64,000 bases of DNA, from positions 11,704,735-11,768,734 of the forward strand of contig NC_037593.1 of assembly GCF_003073045.1 (NCBI RefSeq), read 5' to 3'. The notes beneath the pieces were generated by a model that was not told the origin of the DNA, did not search any database, and worked only from the letters and a program-made list of their open reading frames with translations. Origin of the DNA: Pomacea canaliculata. Lineage: Eukaryota > Mollusca > Gastropoda > Architaenioglossa > Ampullariidae. The position numbers were made by a program, and so were the translations under genes. This document shows, piece after piece, positions 23,101-34,673 of the stretch. Every line of letters begins with the position of its first letter. Position 1 is the first letter of the stretch.

Positions 23101-23935
23101 CATTTGGAACTTTACTCACAGTTCTTTTCGTCTACACATAGTTCCAATTTTATTATCTCGTTTACACTTTCTTGGCGACAAGAAACTCACTGTACACCCA
23201 GTCTACACACAGTCTACACAGTCTACACACTGCTGGGTTCTTCACCGAAGGCGACAAGATTAGATCTAGACGAATCCGCGACCACAAGTGCGCTACCTAC
23301 CACAATCGCCCGTACACAGAGGAAAAAAGAAACCTTGTCTAGGCAAGGAATCACTTCTAGCATCTACACTCACATTAACATTCACACAACATCCTTCCAT
23401 ACTCATGTCTGCCAATGCCGTCTGCTTCTCTACTGTTTTTCGCTAGAGTGATCTCCCTTTCCTCGCTAACACTCTCTAATTTATACGTGTTATTTACCCT
23501 TGCAATTTACAAACAACGAAGGGATTAAACTAACTTTAAAACATAGAGGCACTGACTGATCCGTGACATTCTCAGACACTTGGTCTATGTTAGACAAGGT
23601 TACATTAGAAAATGTCAATCTACCTAATAAATGAAAAAAATGTATGGCGGCTTTCAAGCACATTAGGAACAATAACACTTAGAACACTAACAAATGGTTT
23701 AATAAAATGCTGCTATATGTTATAAATTTCTTAAGTAAATGTACAGCACTATCGTCTGACATCTCAAACATTTATTCGGATGTCAAAAAAAAAAATTTAA
23801 AAAAAAAAAAGGAAATGCCCGTGCTTAGTATGAGTTGCATTTCTGTGTGATTACAGCTATGTCTGCCTCGAAACTTGTTAGTAGTTTATTATCGTCATTC
23901 TTTCTGAACAGACAACAGGGATTATAACTGCCTAA
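23100..23935. other. Stretch without a recognised gene
   Basis: Contains a few direct CAGTCTACACA repeats at 23,197-23,240 and otherwise unremarkable AT-rich DNA. Part may be the tail of the LINE piece before it. Confidence 0.4.
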
Positions 23936-23939
23936 AAAT

Positions 23940-24500
23940 CTACTGAAATTTGGGAGGTCGATTCAAAAGATAGATGCAAATCTAAACTCTTTACTTTTGA
24001 CAAACTTGAAGACCTTATCTTTGACACACATCCATAACTGCTTAAATTCTATCTTTCCTACCTTCTTTAACGGCTTCGAAAGTTCAGTACAACAGTTATT
24101 ATAGCTAGTGTAAATTTGCATGTTCGTGCTACTATTGAAATTGCTGGAGATGCAACCACTCTTGTCAACATAAACACCAGCACATCGCGCTGTGCGTAAA
24201 TCAATGAACATATAAGGGAAGTAACTTCAGGTATATTCAGGAATTGTTCACGTATAGATTACTTCCCTTAAAAAGCTGGGGAAGTGGGGGAAGGGACAAG
24301 TCAACTAAATAGGTATTTTGCTATATCTGAAAGTAGGCAAAGATGCAGTTGATCAAAGTCCATGTTTGTAACGCTTATCGGTATCTCAATTCCACATGGA
24401 TTTGTACTCCAACAACCGAAAATGACAAGAAAATAGTAAGTAATAATTAAATTCAGATGCATATTGTAATCAAAAATGTTTGTTTGGCACTATATGTTTG
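23940..24500 (-). repeat. Dispersed duplication, copy 1
   Basis: Closely similar to 33,712-34,290 over roughly 550 bases, from GGGAGGTCGATTCAAAAGAT to GTTTGGCACTATATG. It contains an inverted pair, TAAGGGAAGTAA at 24,213 and TTACTTCCCTTA ending 24,270. The frame beginning MFIDLRTARC is shared by both copies, but copy 2 has a small in-frame loss and a different end, and nothing marks it as a real protein. Confidence 0.85.
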
Positions 24501-24776
24501 TGTATAATGTAAAAAGAAAACTTTCGTTGTCTTTATTTTAGGTTAATAGTTATAATTATTCACAACCTACCAGTCACTGGATTTTTGGCCTATAGTCCCG
24601 TTTTGTTATTTTTATCTCGCATTTGGAGAATTTGTTTTATTAAGCTCCGGTAAACGCTATGCCATGCCAGTATACAAAAGCAATAGGCACCTGAAATCTT
24701 TTGTGCCATCCGCAGTTCAGCTACTCAATCACAGATGAACTATCAGCGGTGTGTGTGTGTGTGATGGGTAGGTGTG

Positions 24777-24778
<2 letters not shown>

Positions 24779-24856
<78 letters not shown>
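24779..24856 (+). repeat. (TG)n microsatellite
   Basis: About 39 uninterrupted dinucleotide units. Cys-Val frames across it are artefacts. Confidence 0.97.
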
Positions 24857-24858
<2 letters not shown>

Positions 24859-25334
24859 GGCTTTTTTTTTTTTCATATACATATATTTTGGAAACAGGGC
24901 ACAGCTTCCATCTAAATTACCCGTTGGGATTAATAAAGTCGTTTGTTATTGTTATTGTTAAACCATAAAAATTATTCTATAACCCTTTATTTTAATTTTT
25001 ATTGTTTAACTCCCAGAAGGAAGGACACAAGGGTCGATTTCACTGGATTTTTTCGATTTTTATAAACATCAGCAACCGAAAGAGTGCTAATAAGTGGTAA
25101 TGAAATGAAAAACGAATCCTTTATTTCTCCTGTATTGCTCTCGTGCTCTGTAATTGTAACTAAGTATATTTTTGAAACGTTTGACCGTCGCCAGATCCTT
25201 ATCACAAGCCTTGAGTATCCCTTTAACCACAACATTCTGCTAAAAACCTTCAACGTTTTCCACTTGAACACACATATAAATAGACGAGATTCAAATTTAT
25301 CCTACTCTTTACGCGATTCTAAGCAGTTTGATTT

Positions 25335-25428
25335 TGCCTTTAGAATCCCTTTAAGCGCTAAGAACATACTTCTTAGGAGTGTGAGTATGCGCTTTACAAA
25401 TTTTGCATTTATTATTATTATAAATTCA
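25335..25428 (+). mobile_element. 3' tail of a LINE or SINE
   Basis: AAGCGCTAAGAACA, then GTATGCGCTTTACAAATTTTGC and a short TTATTATTA tail, the shape of the 3' ends of L2/CR1-type LINEs and their SINEs. No body is preserved. Confidence 0.45.
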
Positions 25429-25755
25429 TCAGGTGGTTACAAATTTTGTCTGAAATTTTGTGTGCAATATTTGTGCCCAAGATACGACAGCTACTGTACT
25501 GTGAGTGAGAGAGAGACCACTGACTACAAGCCACACTGATATCTCTGTGACAATAGTACTATAACATATTCACTGGCTTGTCAGGTCTTACATTACCATG
25601 GAAAACAACACAATGGTGGGAGGAGTGATTTTAATATTACTTTATTTATCAGCATGACCAGTCCTCTCCCGTGTGCCATGGTAAGAGCGAAGGAGATTGA
25701 GACCAGCTGAATGACCATTACTAACGAACAGTGTTGACAGCACATTATTTGTCAT

Positions 25756-28700
25756 TCACTTCTTCATGTCTATCTGACAAACAAACCCCAGCTTCGACGT
25801 GCAGGTAAAGTCGTTGAGCAGAACAGTGTTCCGGAACAATACTTCGACACAGTCCTCGTTTTGCCAGTCGTCCGGTTGCCCGCTTTCCCAAAGTCCGTTA
25901 TCTTTGGTCAAAATGGTGCCGTCGCTCCAAAAGAAGCGTCCCTCAACTTTAATGTCATTCGCCCCAACCCACAAACCTGCAGTTATACCTTGGAGCACAT
26001 GACCTGAGCACAACAAATTATTTCCTTTTACAATAAAGGTCTACATAACAATCTAATGAAGTCTACTCCTGCTTTTAACTAGGTCACCGGTTGGAAAAGC
26101 AAAATGCTCCATACTAATGCATATTTAATGAACGAATGCTTCAAACAGTAAATAAAATCCAGTTTCAATGCTCTGCATTCGAGAGATAAGACAAACTAAA
26201 AGCTTAACCATTAAGAGATAAGCTAAAAGTACAACAAAGCTGTATGTGGTCAAGAAAGGACATGTAAGGGTGCGGTGATGGAAATCCTGAATTGTACACA
26301 TTCCTATTTAGGTAACCACATATTCATTTAGTTCATCAACTATTTTGCAGGAGACTACTCTGCGTGAGTGTGAATGTGTGTGAGAGACAGATACATAGAG
26401 AGATTAAAGCAGGTTATTCAAATATATATATATATACCATAACTTGCTTGGATCGGAACTTGATCGAATATTAATGCTTCTTGTTTTTTTATTGAGAACA
26501 AAAACTACAATAACACGCGTTTTTACGAGCAAATCCACCAGCCACATGACATATTAGCCAAGGTAATTCAGATCAATTTTGCATTGATAATAATAAACAT
26601 TTTGACAGCTTAAAATAGTAACTAATGTACCAGACAAGCAATAAAGAGAAAAACTGCTTTATGTTCCTCAGCTTGAGACTATCTTAATACAGTACTCATT
26701 CACTTTTGCTGATGCGCAACTCCACAAACAAAATGCCGGGTGTAAGGTCATTTTATATTATGACACGTCAATCAACGACATTTTCTGCGTGCCCTCTCCT
26801 CAAACAGAACTTTAATACTCGAGATGTAGTTTTTCATTTGTCCATTGGGAAAGTTATACACGATAACAAATTCTCAATTTTTAGAAAGACGACCCACAGA
26901 CCTCTCAAACCAGCTGAGATAACTTTATTTGTATCAACTTACCCATCGTGTCCAACAAATACAGCAAAGCCGGGCCATCCTGCTCACGTGACTTGAAGTC
27001 CAAGAGATGAGCTCCATCAGTTTGACAGCGTGCCCTGGCAGTCTGGTAGTCTCGCTTGACAGAGTACAGCTTCAGACAATGATTGTTATAAAGCACGTAA
27101 CCTCTCTCTACAGGACAGCCACCTGCACAAACAAGTTTACATCGCAACAGGAACTGACCTTTACATTAGCGACCCTCGACATTGTAAGTGTAAGTAGTGT
27201 GTACTGGTGTAGTCACTGTCAGTCTTTGTCTGCATGTTGAATGATCTCCGTGCGACACGTAACAAGGATTGGCACTACGAGGAGAATAGACAGAGACAGG
27301 TTGATGTTGTATCTGTTGTGAGTAAGGCTGGATGATGGCTATAACAGCACTGTAGCATTTGGTACTTGGACCGCTTTTAGATGAGTTGTGTAGCCACGAG
27401 ATGTCACTCGCTAAACTGTGCATCAACACCGACAGGGACAGCAGGGACTCAACGATGATGACATGACTTGTCCAGAATTAGGCTAAGATGTGCTAATAAA
27501 TGTTATTATCATTCTTTTCCTGGTATATCAGAAAAATGAACCAGTTAAGTTTAAATTCTGACGGTTGCTGTAGTCGTGAAGTACACCTCTGAGAGTTGAA
27601 AAAGCAACGCAACGAATAGTCATGACATCTGGACATACGAGAATCACAGTAAAGCTTGACGAAGGACTTATGGTCTCTTATGAACCTTTCCATATTTTGT
27701 AATTTGTCAAAATGTACTTCATGAGAAAACACATTTCTTTTAAACATATAAAGGTAACGAGTCCCTTCGCCCAACTGTCTGGAGGGCACCAGCTGTCTGT
27801 CGTTTGTCTCATCTGTGGATGTACGGCGAGGTTTGCTTTCTCATACTAATCTCTGATGTTTGGTGCACCGTTCACCTTTATGGTGGATTGTTCTTCACTG
27901 TTAGTGCTGTGTCATTATTTACAACAGACATCTTCCACTAACGGCTTCTGTCTGCTTTTCTTCGTTTTGCCATTATTTATTTTTGACTGTACAGTATTGT
28001 GCGCCTATTTCACTAATACGTTGAACTGTTCTGACACTGTAGACGATTTCGGACCATTGTGGACCATTGTGGACCATGCCGTAGTCCAGTGTCGATTGAC
28101 GAACGACGTACCCTGCTACATGTTATAAATATTAGCTGCTGGGTGATGGGCAGTGAGGCGAGGAAGAGAGTTTCTGATGAAGGGCGACCAGCGGAGTGCT
28201 GTCAAGTGAAATAACCATCAGTTATCGCTTATCATAAAGATATATATATATTATTGCTACCTTAGTCACTAATTATTCAGTTTTACCGTAGCAGCACGGA
28301 CATATAGCTGAACGACTCAAACGACCGACTTCGCTTTTTCCGTTTGTAGTCGCCTCGTCTGGGTTCAACTTCTGACAAGTGGCACCTGAATGAAAAGAAC
28401 AATAAACGATTAGTCACCTACAACAGGTATCGGTCTCTGAGGGTATATAACTGTATCTATGCTGTTGAATCGACGTTTGAAGAAGTGTTCACAAAACTTT
28501 AATCTCAGAATCGTTCCTCCAGTTCGTGCCTCTCGGCCCTCGGAGGTGTACTTGTGACACACAACTGTACTGCTCCACTCCAGCGGCTGAATCTCGCTCT
28601 GCTACTAGCGCCATAGAAGTCTTTATTAGCGACATAAAGCACTGGAAGTTTAGAAAAACATCTTAAACTTAACGATGATAAAACGAAAGCCTGGCATCCT

Positions 28701-29477
28701 TACAAACTGTCCATGCTGTGTTTTCATTTCTTTGTTTGCTTCTATTTCTCTGCTATTTTTCTTCGCTAACGTCCAGCCCAGACAACTATACTCCCCGTCT
28801 GACGACCATCTCCTGACTATTCCTGGCCACAGGATTTTTAATTAATGTGCAAAAAATGGAACTTTCATCCTTTGATCCCTTATTTGCTGATTACAGTTAT
28901 TTTATGTAACACGTATTTATAACATATACTTTGAAAGGAGGTTTTTTTTAATTCTGTAAAGGTAATTGTAATATTGCCAAGGAACAACAGCAATGAACTA
29001 ATAAACTAATAAACAAATGAAGTTTTTTAACTATAAAAAGAGAAAAAACTTGCCCAAGATGACAATCACCACAAAGGTCAGAGCTACTCGTGTTATGAAG
29101 GTGAAACGCGGTGATCGTGAGGTGGCCTGAAACAAATTTGTAAAAACCACAGACGATGGCATTCGATCGAGTAAACCAATAAGGAAGTCGCGAAGTAGAA
29201 AAATAAACTCATTCTTTACAAGCATTAACATGGGATAAAATATTAGGCTCTGGTGAAAATTTGTTGAATACACAACATGAATCGAAAACAAAAAGAACTT
29301 GTATATTATAATCATAAAAAGTAAACCTGCTAGATGCTATGTTTGTCAATTACTTAATTGCAATGGTTGTGTTCAGTTTTATTTTAATATTCTTAAAAGG
29401 ATAGCAGCTCCACAGTATGGTGCCTAGATTTATGCAAAATTTCAATAAACAGTGTTATCCACATAAACTCTTACCAT
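25756..29477 (-). CDS. C-type lectin gene C, secreted, intact
   Basis: Four exons: ATG at 29,477-29,475; 29,126-29,054; 27,122-26,943; 26,003-25,756 (TGA at the end). Phases 0, 1 and 1 fit, giving 167 residues. Residues 1-26 form a signal peptide (basic ATSRSPR start, then VALTFVVIVIL). The lectin domain runs from GCPVERGY to FVCQID with six cysteines (GCP, NHC, ARC, EDC, FTC, FVC), the long-form CTLD pattern. It has WVGAND, QPD inside GQPDDW and LND before the fifth cysteine. In the family, QPD with a WND-like triplet binds galactose-type sugars with calcium. Intron 2 starts GCAAGT, a GC-AG intron; the rest are GT-AG. Intron 2 also holds the CR1-like scrap at 28.6 kb. A secreted lectin in mucus, haemolymph or shell matrix is likely. 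Confidence 0.92.
28558..28870 (+). mobile_element. LINE fragment (CR1/L2-like) in lectin gene C intron 2
   Basis: Starts ACACAACTGTACTGCTCCACT like 22,340 and 9,390, and keeps ACTGTCCATG and GTCTGACGACC as in the 3' part of the copy at 22.9-23.1 kb. Internal parts are lost. Confidence 0.65.
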
Positions 29478-29570
29478 CTGAACACGTCAGTACTTCTCGC
29501 TGTGTTCACGTGGTTCGTAGAGTAGAGACCTCGGACTGTCTGAACACAGGGCGGCATCAGCAATATATAC

Positions 29571-29687
29571 TCTCGTCCACACTCCCACCTGGCATCGGGT
29601 GTAAATATTTTGTGAGAGGAGGCCGGCCAGTAACAACAGGTATCCACGTCACGAGAGGCGTGGTCTGACATGAACACGCCCTGTCAT
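29571..29687 (-). promoter_or_regulatory. Lectin gene C promoter
   Basis: TATATA at 29,580-29,571, about 95 bases before the ATG. The upstream block at 29,687-29,657 reads ATGACAGGGCGTG, TTC, ATGTCAGACCACGCC. Its outer GGCGTG/CACGCC arms and inner TGACA/TGTCA arms form two nested inverted repeats. The leader between the inferred start and the ATG is about 65 bases. Confidence 0.62.
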
Positions 29688-29814
29688 CAATATTCTATTG
29701 TGTTGTTTGCATCTTGAACACAGTTCAACGAGTATAGCAAAACGTTACACAAAACGTAATAAGAGAGATAGACAGCATTTACCAAAAATAATTTAAGTAC
29801 AGAGTTTCTTGTCT

Positions 29815-31200
29815 TTTTCGTATTCTTCTTCTTATTCCTTTTCGCCCCCAGTGGAGCACAGGGCTCCAACCCCACCCCGCTATCGGACCCGATTCTGGGC
29901 GTCCCTTTCCAGTTGGGACCATGTCATGCCAGCTGTCTCCACCTCTCTGTGGACTGATTTCCTCCACGTATATCTGAGTCTTCGAACCCTGTGCCTCCCC
30001 TGTGGGTTCCAGCCCAGAACTTGTCTTGTTAAATTGTCGGTTGGCTTTCGTGAGGTGTGACCAGTCCAGCCCAACTTCCGCTTCCTGATGTCTTGGCTGG
30101 CAGGTTTTTGGTTGGTTCTCTGCCACAGGTCTGTATTGGAGATCTTCTCAGGCCATCTGATGTTGAGCATGTGGCGCAGACATCTGTTGACGAATGTCTG
30201 AATCTTGTTAGTGATGTCATCTGTCACTCACCATGTCTCAGATCCATACAGAAGGACTGACTTTACATTTGTGTTAAAGATGCGGATCTTGGTGTGTGAA
30301 GATAAAGCCTTGGAGTTCCAGATAGGTCGTAGGGTGTGGGATGCAAGCCTGGCCTTGTTTATTCGACTTCTTACATCTTCATCTGCACCTCCATCTTTGC
30401 TAACTATGCTGCCAAGGTAGGTGAAACGGTCAGACTAATACATTCCCCGTGTAGTTGTAGGGGGGGCTTCTTGCTTGTTGTTTACCCGCATCTCCTTCGT
30501 CTTCTTTATGTTGATGGTCAGGCCAGTCATCGCTGCTTCTTCTGCGAGCCAAGTGAGCTTTGTCTGTGCGTGTTGCTGCTGGTAGGACAGCAGGCTGATG
30601 TCATCCGCAAAGTCGAGGTCCTCAAGTTGCCTGACGAAGGTCCACTGAACTCCTGTGTTGCTGTTAGAGGTTGTTCTTCTCATGATCCAGTCTATTATGA
30701 TCAGGAAAATTGTCGGTGAGAGTATACAACCTTGCCTCACTCCAGTCCTCACTGAGAAGGGGTCAGTCAGCTTTCCTTTGTGTATCACCAGGCATGTCGA
30801 ATCCTCATACATCTGTTGGATGATGGCAATGAACTTTGGTGGAAATCCGTAGTGCTGCATAAGTTTCAGATGGTTTCCCTGTCTACTGAGTCAAAGGCAT
30901 TCTCAAAATCCACAAAAGTTATATATAGTGGTGACTGCCATTCGATAGACTGCTCAATAATATTTCGTAGTGTAGCGATTGGGTCTGTGGATGATTTTCC
31001 CTACCGAAAGCCTGCCTGTTCCTGCCTCAGTATCTTCTCGAGGGGATTCTTTAGTCTCTCCAAAATAATTCTGGTCAGCAAATTGCTGGGAATGAGCAAC
31101 AGTGAAATCCCACGCCAACTGCTGCACTGTGGTCTTTTTCGTATTGGAATATCAATAAACACGTTCCAAACAAAAGAGCAAAGACAATTTCTGTAAATGT
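29815..31200 (-). mobile_element. LINE, 3' half (reverse transcriptase to 3' end)
   Basis: Read on the minus strand: SWRGISLLLIPS and LRQEQAGFR (about 31,120-31,001), GVRQGCILSP and LDFADDISLLS (about 30,780-30,600), [10 protein letters not shown] (about 30,480), [16 protein letters not shown] and WNPQGRHRVRR (30,150-29,990), then the 3' end CACTGGGGGCGAAAAGG near 29,850. The parts are in three different frames, so it is broken. The endonuclease half is missing, the usual 5' truncation of LINEs. It inserted just upstream of the promoter of lectin gene C. Confidence 0.9.
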
Positions 31201-32030
31201 AGTGATTAGTTGTCAAAGAAAGATAAGCTTGATGCTTAACTAACCTAACAATATATCAGAATAAATTTGTTTAGAACTATGTATAAATACACAGCATGCA
31301 ACTTAGCTTCATTGGGCAAACAGTTGCAAAGGACACTAAACTAAAGAAAAAGGCAGAGTAGTCTTTTTTGTATAAAAGTTTGCTAAATGAGGTAAAAAGA
31401 AAACTTAAACATGTAAATAATATTTTAGTTGTAGAATTAAGTGCTGTCTAGCTGGGATCTTGTGCTCAGGTATAACAAAGGGAGCTGGAAGTGGGGATGG
31501 AGGTGCTGTGGCTGTCCCTGGTGTGAGGTTGCCCCGATCAAAACTCATTTAGCCAGAGTTCGGGCAGGTCATGGCGTAGAGTGGATTCCCGGATTGTGTT
31601 TGAGTTTAGTTCCTGGTATGTTGGGCAAGGGATGCTCAATCCGTGTTTCAGGTTACATGCTATTTACAGACCACGAGAAATGCACCTGATGTGCAGAACA
31701 GCGTCAGCTGACAACCACCGGAGTTAACATAGGTGTGCATGTTTATAGGTAGGAGAAAAAAACGTGCGAACTGTTGATGAGACTTCTTATAAGGTTGATC
31801 ATCTGGTTCTCTCGTTCGGCAGTGATATTCTCCAGTTGATTCTATGTGTTTGTTGATCGAGGATGTCGATGATCACCATCTTTTCAGAAAGAAAATGTTT
31901 TTGATGGGGTAGAGGGGTTCCTAGAGGACGCCGGTGGGACCATGATAACTCATCCCAACTCAAAATATTCTTTCCTACTGTGGTCATGTGGTATAGTGTG
32001 ATGCTGGTAAGGGAGGGCACTCAAGCATGA
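31200..32030. other. Stretch without a recognised gene
   Basis: No gene or transposon end recognised. The short frames at 31.4-32.0 kb have no family look. Confidence 0.4.
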
Positions 32031-32039
32031 GCTCAGTGT

Positions 32040-32750
32040 TTTCTCTCTGCCTGGACGTGTATTTATGCCGAGACTCACTCTTGGCCTCTTGCGAAGTGAT
32101 CCGCTGTTAGTCTCGGCGAGCCGTAACAAAGAATGTGAATAAACGGAAGCTATGTCGTTTAATGCCTCGTTTTAGTAGTTAATCTGAAATGTGAATAAAC
32201 CGGAAGCCTGTTGGTATGGAGCCTCGTTCTAGCAGTTAATTGAAAAAGATCGACGTCCGGCTGTCCAGGGGATATAAGTTCGTGTTTTGATTGAAAGAGT
32301 GAAACATGTATAATAAACTGAAGTGTTGTTGAATCTAGTTTACAGTTCAAGTAAATTCAAAATGGAATCATTGTTTTACTTTGGTCATAACGGGGCCTAC
32401 TGGATACGAGAACGTGTTTTAGAAATGGCAGTACCACGTGGGGGAGGGGTGTTGTTACGGAGACTGGCACGCCAGTTATCAACTACTCAAAAGAGTGACT
32501 AATTTCAACGGCACAAATGAGCCAGCAAAACATAAGTGGCGATTGCAATTACCGACATCTGTCGCAGTTCTCCTCTTTCATCGTTCAATGACAGAGAAAC
32601 AGAGAGACCACCACATTACACGCGAACAGAATACATGCAACGCGCATGCGCTGTGTTGAGATCCGCTCTCGCGATTTTTAGTTTTCCTTTTAGTTTAGCA
32701 TATTCGGTTGATTGGTTTCCAAACCACACGGGCCCTAACTCCTAAAGTTT
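32040..32750 (+). mobile_element. Possible LTR-element debris
   Basis: A sequence with a promoter/polyadenylation look and a locally duplicated AATAAAC-GGAAGC block (32,136 and 32,191). It is followed by a GGTCATAACGGGGCC-like site, a purine-rich run (32,437-32,449) and then TGTTACGGAG. The arrangement recalls the junctions of an LTR retroelement whose interior is gone. It is far too incomplete to be active. The identification is weak. Confidence 0.25.
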
Positions 32751-32759
32751 ACACAAAGT

Positions 32760-33700
32760 CATCTAGTGATCCTAATAAAGAAGAAACACCCTAGTTACAA
32801 AATACTTAGATTACTGCCCAGGCAGAAAAGGGATATCATAAAATTATCATTAGTTTATGTTTTGAAGTCTAGTTTTTTTTTCCCTAATCATTGAAAGAAA
32901 ATCGATGCTAACAGTATTTTTTCTATAAATCATCGATCCTTCTCGACAGACAAAGAGGCGAAAGAAAATGCAGCGTATCTGAAAAACTTACTTTACTCAA
33001 AAAAAGAACATCGTCAAAATGAAATGGGGATGTGCTGTCTACTTTAATTCTTACAGTTCTAATGCTAGACATAAATACAGTATGCAAATATAAGAAAATT
33101 GATCACATTCACCAATGGGACAAGAGGAACTGTGCAAGCCCATGCAATATGCTGTCTGCGTTAGTCGCATTACTGAGTGTCAGGGACTAGTCCTTGATTC
33201 ATGTTTCCTTAGTCATGTACATGGCCGGCGCAATACTAACCAAGTAAAGATTAATTTCTATTTTTCCAACATGCTGCGCCCCCCCCCTCCACAAAATGTG
33301 AATCATTTATCAACAAAAATATTGTAATATTACAACAGCAGAGGCAAGATTGTTCAGTCTACAGACCTCACCAAGCATGGTGGTCACGTGGTAATGGACT
33401 GTAACGGTGCAATGGAATATTTTGTTAAGCTTTACAACACCACTCACTCAGCCACTTGCATTCATTCAAGCAAGAAATGTGCTAAAAAATGAATAATTAT
33501 CTCTGAGACTGTAGCCGAGAAGCGTGTACGATTGGAAGAACGCGATGATAAAGATCGGCAGCAAAAAATAAATTGAAAAAAAAAGTACATGAAAATAAAA
33601 AGACTGAAAGGTTTAAAATAAAATAAGTAAATTAAAAAGCACTTTTATTTGAAATGTACTAAAAAGGATAAAATAGTTTTTTTTTAATTTCGTGCAGACC
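32760..33700. other. Stretch without a recognised gene
   Basis: AT-rich spacer, partly A-rich (33,560-33,620) and T-rich. Nothing recognised. Confidence 0.4.
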
Positions 33701-33711
33701 ACTACGATAAG

Positions 33712-34290
33712 GTGGGAGGTCGATTCAAAAGATAGATGCAAATCTAAACTCTTTACTTTTGACAAAAATAACAAGATAACTTAAAGACCTTATCTTTGAC
33801 ACACATCCATAAATTTTTAGATGCTATCTTTTCTGTCTTCCTTAACGGCTTCGAAAGCTCAGTACAGCATCTGTTATAGCTAGTGTAAATTTGCATGTTC
33901 ATGCTGCTATTGAAATTGCTGGAGATGCAACCACTCTTGTCAACATAAACACATCGCGCTGTGCGTAAATCAATGAACATATAAGGGAAGTAACTCCAGG
34001 TGCTTTCAGTTGTTCGACTATAGATTACTTCCCTTAAAAAGCTGGGTAGTTGGGGGGGGGGGAGAGAGAATAATTCAACTAATTAGGTATTTTGTTATAT
34101 CTAAAAGTAGGCAAAGTTGTAGTTGATCAAAGTCCATGTTTGTAACGCTTACCGGTTTCTCAATTCGTCATGGATTTGCACTCCAACAATAGAAAATGAC
34201 AATAAAATAGTAATATTTTAATTCTAATGTATATTCTAATTTAAAAAATATGTTTGTTTGGCACTATATGGTTGTATATAATGCAGAAAT
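33712..34290 (-). repeat. Dispersed duplication, copy 2
   Basis: Partner of 23,940-24,500, with the same TAAGGGAAGTAA (33,982) and TTACTTCCCTTA (ends 34,036) inverted pair. It is followed by AAAGTGATAAGTAGGCGTAACCC, which resembles the end of the lectin inverted-repeat arm at 7.7 kb. Confidence 0.85.
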
Positions 34291-34673
34291 ACGAAGAAAA
34301 ACTGTTAAAAGTGATAAGTAGGCGTAACCCGTGAAGAGGCGATCAAATGTTAACACCTACAGTCAGCGTGTAAATAAATATTAGCCGAAAAACCGTTAGG
34401 CTCTTTAAATGTTAAGTCATTAAAATTTAATTTTTATTTTTTTTAATCGTTGCGATAGAGCCTTTCGGTCCGAAAGATATCGCAGCGATAGTCTCCCCAT
34501 CAAGCTGGTATGCAGAGACACTTCGATAGAGCTCCACTAGCTTTCGGCTGGGTTATGTCAGTTCTATAAATAGCTTCCGGTTAGGCCCGATTTTCATGCG
34601 TTACTGCGCATGTCTTTGCTTTGAAAGTAGTGTGCTTCCTTTTCCTCCCCGACCGTGTCCTAGATGCAGAGAA

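Noticed and set aside
23963-24211. Shared MFIDLRTARC frame in both dispersed copies
   Set aside because: Copy 2 loses residues and diverges at the end. There is no signal, domain or splice context, so shared DNA explains it.
24701-24968. Cys-Val-rich frames
   Set aside because: Translation of a (TG)n microsatellite.
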